Positions 46,565 through 53,899 of a DNA stretch of 64,000 nucleotides are shown here, one piece after another. A program made the position numbers and the translations under genes. The stretch is from assembly GCA_027487245.1 (NCBI GenBank), contig JAIYDY010000119.1, positions 1 through 64,000 of the forward strand. Direction: 5' to 3'. The notes beneath the pieces are model-generated. The model did not search any database, had not been told where the DNA came from, and saw nothing but the letters and a program-made list of their open reading frames with translations. The stretch is from Hyphomicrobiales bacterium (lineage in GTDB: Bacteria; Pseudomonadota; Alphaproteobacteria; Rhizobiales; Beijerinckiaceae). Position 1 is the stretch's first letter. Each line of letters starts with the position of its first letter.

Positions 46565-48016
46565 TCACGCCTCGAAGTCGAACGGACTGATGCCGCGCAC
46601 GCTTTCGTCGATCTGCAAGGTGCGCATCAGCGGCGGGGCGGCGCGCTGCGAGCAGTTGGGGCGCTCGCACAGGCGGCAGTTGATCCCGATCGGGGTCGGC
46701 TCGTAGGCTTTCAGGTCAAGGCCGCGCGAGTAGACCAGCCGGCTAGCGTATTTCAGTTCGCAGCCCAGTCCGATCACGAACTGCGCCTCGGGCTCACCCC
46801 AGGGCGAGGCCGTGCGGCGCACGGTGCGGGCCACCGAGAACCAGCGTGCGCCATCGGGCAATTCCACGATCTGGGTGACGACGCGACCCGGCGAGCGGAA
46901 GGTCTGGTGCAGGTTCCAGCGCGGGCAGGTGCCGCCGAAGCGCGAGAACGGGAAGCTGCCGGAGGAAAAGCGCTTGGAGACATTGCCAGCATTGTCGACG
47001 CGCACGAGGAAGAACGGCACACCGCGCGCCGTCGGCCGGGCGAGCGTGGTCAGGCGATGGGCGACCTGCTCGAAGCTGGCATTGAAGCGGGCGCTGAGCA
47101 CCTCGACATCGTAGTCCAGCGCCTCGGCCGCCTGCAGGAAGCGGCCGTAGGGCATCATCAGCGCGGCGGCGAAGTAATTGCCGAGCGTGATGCGCAGCAA
47201 CCGGCGCATCGGCCCCTGGGTCGGATCGAGCCGGGCCGCGATGGCATCGATCATGTCGTTGGCCTCGATGAAGGCGAGCTGGTAGGCGGCCTGGAAGGTC
47301 CGTCCCGAGGGCTCGACCAGCTCCGAGATCATGATGCGCCGGCGATGGCGATCGAAGCGACGCAGCGCCTGGCTCATCACATCCACCGGCAGAACCTGCA
47401 GGCGCATGCCATGCCGTTCGCGCAGGCGTTCGCTGAGCGCGTAAAACAGCTCATGGCCGGTGGCGGCCAGCTCGCCCGCCATCCGTTCCGCCAGTTCTTC
47501 GATTTCGGGGAAGTGGTTGTAGGCCGCATGCAGGAAATCGCGCACGCGCTCGACCGGGTTCTCGCGCGCGCCACGCCCGCCCTCGCCCCGGTCGATGCCC
47601 TCGCCGCGGTCATTGTCAGAGAATCCGCCCTCCCCGCTCTCGCGCGTTTCGACATAGGCGCGATAGAGCCGCTGGATGGCACTGACCAAAGACGGAGCCA
47701 CATCGGCGGCCTCGCGCAATTCGGTGCGCGGCACGGGCGCTGCGCGGAACAGGGGATCGGCGAAGACCTCCTCCAGTTCGCTCGCGGCGCGCAGCTCCTC
47801 CTCGCGGGCGAACGAGCGCGGATCGACATCATAGACCTCGGCCAGCCGGATCAGCACCTGCGCCGTGACCGGGCGCTGGTTGCGCTCCATCAGGTTGAGA
47901 TAGGACACGGAAATGCCGAGCTCGGAGGCCATCGCCGTCTGCGACAGCGCCAGCTCGCGCCGCAAACGCCTCAGGCGTGCGCCGGCAAGGATCTTCCGGC
48001 CCGTTTCATCCGACAT
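46565..48016 (-). CDS. XRE-family regulator with ImmA/IrrE-like domain (ScfR/RamB type)
   Basis: Transcriptional regulator of 483 residues. The N-terminal helix-turn-helix (RLRRLRRELALSQTAMASEL, ISVSYLNLMERNQRP) is followed by an IrrE/peptidase-like middle and a C-terminal DUF2083-type part with clustered cysteines (NCRLCERPNCSQRAAPP). This is the layout of ScfR, a short-chain fatty acyl-CoA regulator, and of actinobacterial RamB, which controls isocitrate lyase. ATG 48016 follows AAGGGAG; the longer frame to 48091 lies in the intergenic repeat. It is divergent from the isocitrate lyase gene at 48374, so regulation of aceA by acyl-CoA/acetate status is likely. Confidence 0.88.
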   Translation of the reverse strand: MSDETGRKILAGARLRRLRRELALSQTAMASELGISVSYLNLMERNQRPVTAQVLIRLAEVYDVDPRSFAREEELRAASELEEVFADPLFRAAPVPRTELREAADVAPSLVSAIQRLYRAYVETRESGEGGFSDNDRGEGIDRGEGGRGARENPVERVRDFLHAAYNHFPEIEELAERMAGELAATGHELFYALSERLRERHGMRLQVLPVDVMSQALRRFDRHRRRIMISELVEPSGRTFQAAYQLAFIEANDMIDAIAARLDPTQGPMRRLLRITLGNYFAAALMMPYGRFLQAAEALDYDVEVLSARFNASFEQVAHRLTTLARPTARGVPFFLVRVDNAGNVSKRFSSGSFPFSRFGGTCPRWNLHQTFRSPGRVVTQIVELPDGARWFSVARTVRRTASPWGEPEAQFVIGLGCELKYASRLVYSRGLDLKAYEPTPIGINCRLCERPNCSQRAAPPLMRTLQIDESVRGISPFDFEA

Positions 48017-48051
48017 CGCCAACTCCCTTCCGGCGCATGGACCTGCGCGCC

Positions 48052-48151
48052 CGTCATCCCGGCCTTGAGCCGGGATCTCCCCGTGCGCCACCGTTCCACT
48101 GCTTACCTGCCACCTGGACGAACCTGATCCCGGCTCAAGGCCGGGATGACG
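48052..48151. repeat. 100-bp intergenic element with perfect 26-bp inverted ends
   Basis: Positions 48052-48077 (CGTCATCCCGGCCTTGAGCC...) are exactly complementary to 48126-48151, with a 48-bp centre. The ends belong to the same general class as the element at 35815. As RNA it would form a long stable hairpin. It sits between scfR and aceA. The other part of this gap, 48152-48373, is AT-rich and holds the aceA promoter region, including GAAAGTTGTAAAA at 48329-48341. Confidence 0.85.
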
Positions 48152-48373
48152 ACGAGGCTATGGTCAACCTCGAGACGTACAATTTTTACATACACACATA
48201 TTCACAAAAGTAAAACACACTCACTCACACCTTTGCCTGAAAATGTCCGACTTGCCTCTAATACCGCGCCGCAGCATACACAATCCATCGCAACGACGCG
48301 GAATTGACCAATCAAGGTGGTCTAGTCCGAAAGTTGTAAAACCTCTGTATGAGCGATGCAAGGAGCCTCTTCG

Positions 48374-49684
48374 ATGAGCAAGCTGACATTCAAGGACCTC
48401 GTCCCATCCGCCCCGGAAGGCCGCTATGACGGCATCCGCCGCACTTACACACCCGACGATGTCGCCAGGCTGCGCGGCTCCTTCCCCATCGCCCACACGC
48501 TGGCCGAGCGCGGCGCCAACAAACTGTGGAACCTGCTGCACAACGAGCCCTTCGTGAACACGCTCGGCGCCATGACCGGCAACCAGGCGATGCAGCAGGT
48601 GCGCGCCGGCCTGAAGGCGATCTACCTCTCCGGCTGGCAGGTTGCGGCGGACAGCAACACCGCCTCCGCGATGTACCCCGACCAGTCGCTCTACCCCGCC
48701 AATGCCGCGCCGGAACTGTGCCGCCGCATCAACCGCACCCTGCAGCGCGCCGACCAGATCGAGCATGCAGAAGGCGGGGCCAAGCGTGACTGGTTCGCCC
48801 CGATCGTGGCCGATGCGGAAGCCGGCTTCGGCGGCCCGCTCAATGCCTTCGAGATCATGAAGGCCTTCATCGAGGCGGGCGCTTCGGGCGTGCACTTCGA
48901 GGACCAGTTGGCGTCCGAAAAGAAGTGCGGCCACCTCGGCGGCAAGGTTCTGATCCCCACCGCCGCTCATGAGCGCAACCTGACCGCCGCGCGCCTCGCC
49001 GCCGACGTGATGGGCACGCCGACCCTGGTCATCGCCCGCACCGATGCGGAATCCGCCCGCCTGATCACGTCCGACGTTGACGAGCGCGACCGCGAGTTCA
49101 TCGAAGCCGACAGCCGCACGCCGGAGGGCTTCTACCGCCTCAAGGAGGGCACCGGCCTTGATCATTGCATCAAGCGCGGCCTCGCCTTCGCCGAAGTTGC
49201 CGACCTGTTGTGGTGGGAAACCTCGCATCCGGACCTCGACGACGCCCGCAAGTTTGCCGAAGCGGTCCACAAGAAGCATCCCGGCAAGCTTCTGGCCTAC
49301 AACTGCTCGCCCTCGTTCAACTGGCGCAAGAAGCTCGACGAGGCGACCATCGCCAAGTTCCAGCGCGAACTGGGAGCCATGGGTTACAAGTTCCAGTTCG
49401 TCACGCTGGCCGGCTTCCACTCGCTCAACCTGTCGATGTTCGATCTTGCCGACGGCTACCGCGACCGCGGCATGGCGGCCTACTCGGAGATGCAGCAGCG
49501 CGAATTCGATGCCGAAGCGCGCGGCTTCACCGCCACCCGCCACCAGCGCGAAGTCGGCACCGGTTATTTCGACCAGGTTGCCGTGACGATTTCGGCAGGC
49601 CAGTCGTCGACCACGGCGATGAAGGAATCGACCGAGACCGACCAGTTCAATGCCGGCAAGCCGAAGCTCCAGGCCGCCGAATAA
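48374..49684 (+). CDS. aceA: Isocitrate lyase
   Basis: Glyoxylate-shunt enzyme that splits isocitrate into glyoxylate and succinate, enabling growth on acetate or fatty acids. The protein has 436 residues, the short bacterial form. Catalytic KKCGH is present with Cys185 (in [12 protein letters not shown]). Other family blocks are LYLSGWQ-like [30 protein letters not shown], and [11 protein letters not shown] 48374 lies 13 bp after AAGGAG; ATG 48356 is an in-frame alternative before that site. No malate synthase gene is in the window. The divergent ScfR-type regulator probably controls it. Confidence 0.95.
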   Translation: MSKLTFKDLVPSAPEGRYDGIRRTYTPDDVARLRGSFPIAHTLAERGANKLWNLLHNEPFVNTLGAMTGNQAMQQVRAGLKAIYLSGWQVAADSNTASAMYPDQSLYPANAAPELCRRINRTLQRADQIEHAEGGAKRDWFAPIVADAEAGFGGPLNAFEIMKAFIEAGASGVHFEDQLASEKKCGHLGGKVLIPTAAHERNLTAARLAADVMGTPTLVIARTDAESARLITSDVDERDREFIEADSRTPEGFYRLKEGTGLDHCIKRGLAFAEVADLLWWETSHPDLDDARKFAEAVHKKHPGKLLAYNCSPSFNWRKKLDEATIAKFQRELGAMGYKFQFVTLAGFHSLNLSMFDLADGYRDRGMAAYSEMQQREFDAEARGFTATRHQREVGTGYFDQVAVTISAGQSSTTAMKESTETDQFNAGKPKLQAAE

Positions 49685-49696
49685 CACCGGCCAACA

Positions 49697-49799
49697 CGGT
49701 TTCCTCATCCCGAGTCTGCCGAAGGACGAGGAAGCTGCCGCCGGCCCAAGACACTGGCTCTCATCCTTCCACGGGGCGACGGATGAGAGCCAGCTTTAT
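49697..49799 (+). terminator. Two successive hairpins after aceA
   Basis: The first hairpin pairs TTTCCTCATCC (from 49700) with GGACGAGGAAG (to 49734), allowing G-U pairs. The second is a perfect 13-bp stem, 49754-49766 with 49781-49793 (CTGGCTCTCATCC / GGATGAGAGCCAG), followed by CTTTAT. The CCTCATCC...GGACGAGG form is reminiscent of common alphaproteobacterial palindromes. They probably reduce read-through from aceA into the small gene at 49863. Confidence 0.6.
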
Positions 49800-49862
49800 C
49801 CCCGACACGCCCCACCAACTCGGACCGCGGCCAACATACCCGCGCAGAGAGGACCCAAGACC

Positions 49863-50090
49863 ATGAAAGCCAATGTGAAAGAACGCGCTGAAGGCTTCGC
49901 TTCCAGCATGAACGACGAGCAGAAGATGGCCATCCGCATGCTCGCCAATGACCTGCACCGCCTCAACGCCTCCGTCGTCAAGGCGGTCGATTCCGGCCTC
50001 TCGGTGGAGCTGCAGCGTTCGGCCCGCCACCATCACGAGGATGGCTTCTGGGGCGACCTGCTGACCCCGATCGTCGTCAAGCAGCGCTGA
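49863..50090 (+). CDS. Small conserved-looking protein of unknown function
   Basis: A 75-residue protein with GAGAGGA upstream of ATG 49863 and a good terminator after it, so I take it as real. It is soluble and helical: ERAEGFASSMNDEQKMAIRM, LANDLHRLNASVVKAVDSGL, then a His cluster SARHHHEDGFWGDLLTPIVV. The three adjacent His residues could bind a metal. I do not recognise the family. It lies 178 bp after aceA, separated by hairpins, so it may be expressed at a lower level from the aceA promoter or from its own. Confidence 0.6.
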   Translation: MKANVKERAEGFASSMNDEQKMAIRMLANDLHRLNASVVKAVDSGLSVELQRSARHHHEDGFWGDLLTPIVVKQR

Positions 50091-50123
50091 TTCCCGTCCG
50101 ACAATCGGACGGCTCCGTTCTGA

Positions 50124-50158
50124 TCCGCCGCAAGCGCGCAAGCGCTGCGGCGGATTTT
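50124..50158 (+). terminator. Intrinsic terminator after the 75-residue gene
   Basis: Stem TCCGCCGCA / TGCGGCGGA, extended by GCG/CGC past one bulged base, followed by TTTTGCTT. It is 34 bp after the stop at 50090. Confidence 0.75.
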
Positions 50159-50159
50159 G

Positions 50160-50212
50160 CTTGCCAGCGGAGGCTTTTTGCTTGCCAGCGGGGCTTTTTG
50201 CTTGCCAGCGGG
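50160..50212. repeat. Short tandem repeat, about 20 bp unit, 2.6 copies
   Basis: CTTGCCAGCGGAGGCTTTTTG, then CTTGCCAGCGGGGCTTTTTG, then a partial CTTGCCAGCGGGCTT. The units differ by one inserted base. Each carries GGCTTTTTG, so the array lengthens the T-rich tail beyond the terminator and ends just before the phosphatase start. Confidence 0.8.
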
Positions 50213-50236
50213 CTTGGCCTTCTCCAGATGGGCGGC

Positions 50237-50941
50237 ATGATCAAAGACCCTGCACTTGGCTCTGCCAAACCAACCATCGTGTTCGATCTCGACGGCACCC
50301 TGGCCGAGACGGCCCCCGACATCATCGGCACGCTGAACACCATTCTGGAGCGAGAGGGTCTGGCACCCTTGCCCGTCTCCAAGGCGCGCGATCTGGTTGG
50401 CGCGGGTGCCAGGGCGCTGATCGAACGTGGCTTCAAGCTCTATGAGCGCCCCCTGTCGCCAGAGCGGCTTCAGGAGCTTTTCGAGCTGTTTCTTGACATC
50501 TATGCCGGCCGCGTGGCGGAGCAGTCGCATCTTTATGACGGCGTGCTGCCGGCGCTCGACGCGCTTGCCGCCAGCGGGCACAGGCTCGCGGTCTGCACCA
50601 ACAAGCCGGAGCGGCATTCGCGGCTGCTGCTGGATGCGCTTGGCGTGACGGCGCGGTTTGCAGCCATTGCCGGGCGCGACACCTACCCATTCTTCAAGCC
50701 CGACGCCCGCCATCTGACGCTGACGATCACCGCTGCCGGCGGCGATCCCGCCCACGCCGTCATGATCGGGGATTCCCGCACCGACATCCAGACCGCGCGC
50801 AATGCCGGACTGCCGGTGATCTGCGTGCCGTTCGGCTACACGGACGTGCCGATCGAGACACTGGAGCCCGATCTGGTGATCCCGCATTTCGACGGGCTGG
50901 TAGCGGCCGTGTCGACGATTTCGGCGCGCCGGGCCGGCTGA
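50237..50941 (+). CDS. gph: Phosphoglycolate phosphatase, HAD superfamily
   Basis: Hydrolyses 2-phosphoglycolate, a product of DNA repair or photorespiratory metabolism; the broader HAD group includes similar phosphatases. HAD motif I is VFDLDGTLAETAPDI near residue 15 with the nucleophile Asp, motif II is VCTNKPE near 120, and motif III/IV is FKPDARHL and MIGDSRTDIQTARNAG near 180. A helical cap lies between motifs I and II. Length is 234 residues, typical of Gph. ATG 50237 is preferred, ATG 50228 is possible, and neither has a strong ribosome site. It ends 19 bp from the convergent racemase-like gene. Confidence 0.85.
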   Translation: MIKDPALGSAKPTIVFDLDGTLAETAPDIIGTLNTILEREGLAPLPVSKARDLVGAGARALIERGFKLYERPLSPERLQELFELFLDIYAGRVAEQSHLYDGVLPALDALAASGHRLAVCTNKPERHSRLLLDALGVTARFAAIAGRDTYPFFKPDARHLTLTITAAGGDPAHAVMIGDSRTDIQTARNAGLPVICVPFGYTDVPIETLEPDLVIPHFDGLVAAVSTISARRAG

Positions 50942-50959
50942 ACGAAAGGCGCTCGCCTG

Positions 50960-51709
50960 TCAGCCAGCGGGCCGACCTGCAAACAGGGCCTCAAGATCAT
51001 CTGAAAGGCCGATGCTGCCGACCGGATCATGCGCGCGGGCAGTGGGCCTTGCGCCTGGCGGGGCCGCATGAAGGATGGCGACAACCGCGTCGACGCCTGC
51101 CTGGACCGAGCAGATCACCGGCACCGGAACAGCATGTGCGATGGCCGCCGCGATGCCGATCAGCCCGGCCCCGCCCAGAATGACGGCCTCGGCCCCGTCC
51201 TCGCTGGCACACTGGCGGCAGGCCTCGGCCAGCAGCGCATGGGCCGCTTGCGGGTTGGCGGCGATCTCCCCGCCCGTGGGGGCAACCGTGCGGATGCTGG
51301 CAAGCTGGCCATCAAGGCCGCGCAGCAGCAGCATCTCGCGCAGCATCGGGCCCCATCGCGCACCGCCAGTGATGATGCTGAAGCGGCGCCCCCCAGCCGC
51401 CGCAGCCGCGCAGGCCGCATCGATCAGGCTCACGACCGGCACGGGCGCAACCTCGCGGATCGCTTCCAGGCCCGGATCACCGAAGCAGGCGAGCAGCACC
51501 GCATCGCAGCCGGCGCCATGGGCCGCATAGGCCTCCAGCGCCGCGTGGCCAGCGACGGCAAAGCTGGCGCGACTGGCAATGTAGTGCGGACCGAAGCTGC
51601 CGGTGGCGAGAACAATCTCGGTGCCGGCCGGCACGTGCGGGCGCGCGGCATCAGCCGCCTTCTCGGTCATGGCGGCAGTGGTGTTGGGATTGATGATCAG
51701 CAGGCGCAT
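50960..51709 (-). CDS. Asp/Glu/hydantoin racemase-family protein lacking the second Cys
   Basis: Cytoplasmic protein of 249 residues in the Asp/Glu racemase superfamily (hydantoin/allantoin racemase branch). The start MRLLIINPNTTAAMTEK is the family's first strand and NPNTT loop. The first catalytic Cys is in AVLLACFGDPGLEA near residue 78. The second position, normally C in a LGCAGM motif, reads ILGGAGLIG, so it is Gly. One catalytic thiol is thus missing. Family members with one Cys include maleate isomerase-like and decarboxylase variants. An in-frame GTG at 51784 would add a hydrophobic N-terminal segment, but ATG 51709 matches the family. It converges on gph. Confidence 0.78.
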   Translation of the reverse strand: MRLLIINPNTTAAMTEKAADAARPHVPAGTEIVLATGSFGPHYIASRASFAVAGHAALEAYAAHGAGCDAVLLACFGDPGLEAIREVAPVPVVSLIDAACAAAAAGGRRFSIITGGARWGPMLREMLLLRGLDGQLASIRTVAPTGGEIAANPQAAHALLAEACRQCASEDGAEAVILGGAGLIGIAAAIAHAVPVPVICSVQAGVDAVVAILHAAPPGARPTARAHDPVGSIGLSDDLEALFAGRPAG

Positions 51710-52167
51710 GGCGATCCGGGGATGGGAGAGGAAGAACACAGCGAGAAGGCAACCGACAACCGCCATCAAAGTCAGCAAATGCACAAAAAATATTCATTTG
51801 ACGATAGCGGCACAGGCCAGGATCGGTCGTCAGGCACCCGCACCTGTCTGGCGCTGATGCCCGGCATATCCTGTCGGGATCTGACAGTGTGAAGTTGGCA
51901 GCGGCGCTGTCAATGCTCGGCCCATAAGCCCGGGGCGAACCCGGCCCAAAGTCGCGCGGAATCAATCCTTCAGTCGGTTAAACACAGCGGCCCGCACGCG
52001 CAGGACAATGTTCCGCCGGCCAGGTTTGCCTGTCGGTCTGCCCTTTACGAAAGGCCGATTCCGGCTTTGGCACAGTGATTGCTGAACAACCCGTTAAGCC
52101 GCCGGCCACTTCTCCTGCCGGGCCGGTCCTTGCCCCCGAACCAACGGTCCACCATCCGGAGCCTTTC
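51710..52167. other. Intergenic region with promoters for the racemase-like gene and ABC operon 3
   Basis: No gene is supported here. The left part is AT-rich upstream DNA of the minus-strand racemase-like gene. The right part contains the sigma-54 site at 52068-52083. I saw no clear NtrC-type (TGCACC-N5-GGTGCA) upstream site. Confidence 0.6.
52068..52083 (+). promoter_or_regulatory. Sigma-54 (RpoN) promoter of ABC operon 3
   Basis: TGGCACA-GTGA-TTGCT matches the sigma-54 consensus TGGCACR-N4-TTGCW at every defined position. It lies 84 bp upstream of the first binding-protein start (52168). Sigma-54 use implies control by an enhancer-binding activator, often nitrogen status for peptide and amino-acid transporters. 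Confidence 0.78.
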
Positions 52168-53817
52168 ATGATTTCATCGTTCTCCCGCCTGCTTGCGGCT
52201 GGCCTGCTGGCAACCACCATGATGGCCGGTTCGGCTTTGGCGCAGGAAAAGGTCCTGCGCATCGGCATGACCGCCGCTGACATTCCGCGCACCCACGGCC
52301 AGCCCGACCAGGGCTTCGAGGGCAACCGCTTTACCGGTATCCCGATGTATGACGCGCTGACGCACTGGGACCTGTCCTCGGCGGACAAGGCCAGCGTGGT
52401 CATCCCCGGTCTTGCCACGGAATGGGCCGTCGATGCTGCCGACAAGACCAAGTGGACCTTCAAGCTGCGCCCCGGCGTCACCTTCCATGATGGCTCGCCG
52501 TTCAATGCAGACGCTGTCGTCTGGAATGTCGAGAAGGTGTTGAAGCGCGATGCCGCCCACTTCGACGCCAGCCAGGTCGGCGTCACCGTCTCGCGCATGC
52601 CGACGCTGCGCAGCGCCCGCAAGATCGACAACCTGACCGTCGAACTGACGACCTCCGAGCCCGACTCGTTCCTGCCGATCAACCTCACCAACCTGTTCAT
52701 GGCTTCGCCGGCCCATTGGGCAACGAAGCTGGCCGCGGTGCCGGCCAGCGTCACCGAGGCAGCGGCCCGCTCGACGCAAGCCTGGGCGGCCTTCGCGGCT
52801 GACCCGTCCGGCACCGGGCCGTTCAAGGGCGTCCGCCTTCAGCCGCGCGAGCGCTTCGAGATGGTGGCCAACAAGGCCTACTGGGACCCGAAGCGGACCC
52901 CGAAGATCGACCGTGTGGTGCTGCTGCCGCTGGCTGATGCCAATGCCCGCACGGCCGCGCTGCTCTCGGGCCAGGTCGACTGGATCGAGTCGCCCGCGCC
53001 TGATGCGCTGCCAAGGATCAAGAGCGGCGGCTTCACCGTCTACGCCAACCCGCAGCCGCATGTCTGGCCGTGGCAGCTGTCGTTTGCGGAAGGCTCGCCC
53101 TGGCTCGACAAGCGCACCCGCCATGCCGCCAACCTGTGCATCAACCGCACCGAACTGCAGACCCTGCTGGGCGGGCTGATGGGCATTCCAAAGGGCTCGG
53201 TTGCGCCGGATCACCCATGGTGGGGCAACCCGACCTTCGACATCAAGTATGATCCTGCAACGGCCAAGACGCTGATGACGCAGGCCGGCTACTCCGCCGC
53301 CAAGCCGATGAAGGTCAAGGTGCTCACCTCGGCATCCGGCTCGGGCCAGATGCAGCCGATCCCGATGAACGAGTTCCTGCAGCAGGCCCTGAAAGATTGC
53401 TTCTTCGACGTCGAACTCGACGTGATCGAGTGGAACGCCGTGTTCACCAACTGGCGTGAGGGCGCGAAGGATCCGAAGGCCCGTGGTGCCAACGCCATCA
53501 ACGTCACCTTCGCCACCATGGACCCGTTCTTCGCGATGGTGCGCTTCGTCTCGACCAAGACCTTCCCTCCAGTCTCGAACAACTGGGGCTACTTCGGCAA
53601 TGACGAGTTCGACGGCCTGATCGCCAAGGCGCGGTCGACCTTCGACGGCACAGAGCGCGACACCGCACTGGCCGCTTTGCACAAGCGCATCGTCGAGGAA
53701 GCACCGTTCATCTGGGTCGCGCACGATGTCGGCCCGCGCGCCATGAGCGCCAAGGTCAAGGGCGTGGTCCAGCCCAAGAGCTGGTTCATCGACATCGCGC
53801 CGATGTCGGTCGAGTGA
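52168..53817 (+). CDS. ABC transporter solute-binding protein, family 5, paralogue 1 of operon 3
   Basis: Periplasmic binding protein of 549 residues, first of two tandem paralogues. The signal peptide spans residues 1-26 (MISSFSRLLAAGLL... SALAQ). Landmarks are VLRIGMTAADIPRTHGQPDQ, KLRPGVTFHDGS, and FLQQALKDCFFDVELDVIEWN. It aligns closely with the protein at 53900 through almost its whole length: GMTA.DIP.T.GQPDQG, FKGVRLQPRERFEMV against WKLTAFTPRERAEMV, and LTSASGSGQMQP against LISPSGSGQMQP. ATG 52168 has CGGAG upstream. It lies 84 bp after the sigma-54 promoter. A terminator-like hairpin follows at 53826. Confidence 0.93.
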   Translation: MISSFSRLLAAGLLATTMMAGSALAQEKVLRIGMTAADIPRTHGQPDQGFEGNRFTGIPMYDALTHWDLSSADKASVVIPGLATEWAVDAADKTKWTFKLRPGVTFHDGSPFNADAVVWNVEKVLKRDAAHFDASQVGVTVSRMPTLRSARKIDNLTVELTTSEPDSFLPINLTNLFMASPAHWATKLAAVPASVTEAAARSTQAWAAFAADPSGTGPFKGVRLQPRERFEMVANKAYWDPKRTPKIDRVVLLPLADANARTAALLSGQVDWIESPAPDALPRIKSGGFTVYANPQPHVWPWQLSFAEGSPWLDKRTRHAANLCINRTELQTLLGGLMGIPKGSVAPDHPWWGNPTFDIKYDPATAKTLMTQAGYSAAKPMKVKVLTSASGSGQMQPIPMNEFLQQALKDCFFDVELDVIEWNAVFTNWREGAKDPKARGANAINVTFATMDPFFAMVRFVSTKTFPPVSNNWGYFGNDEFDGLIAKARSTFDGTERDTALAALHKRIVEEAPFIWVAHDVGPRAMSAKVKGVVQPKSWFIDIAPMSVE

Positions 53818-53825
53818 GCCTTCTG

Positions 53826-53858
53826 CGCCCTGCCGGCCTGCCGGCGGGGCGTTCCTTT
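53826..53858 (+). terminator. Strong hairpin between the two binding-protein genes (possible attenuator)
   Basis: CGCCCTGCCGG pairs with CCGGCGGGGCG (11 pairs, one G-U) around a four-base loop, followed by TTCCTTTG. It lies 8 bp after the first binding-protein stop. The tail is only moderately T-rich, so partial termination or 3'-end protection of the first gene is more likely than complete stop. Confidence 0.6.
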
Positions 53859-53899
53859 GTCCGTTTTCAACGAAACTTCAGTGCCGAAGGTCACCATCC

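Noticed and set aside
48221-49708. 495-codon minus-strand frame opposite isocitrate lyase
   Set aside because: Antisense of aceA, whose catalytic motifs are unmistakable on the plus strand; no independent evidence of coding.
50160-50212. Possible CRISPR-like array
   Set aside because: The 20-bp units are directly adjacent with no spacers and only 2.6 copies; it is a simple tandem duplication.
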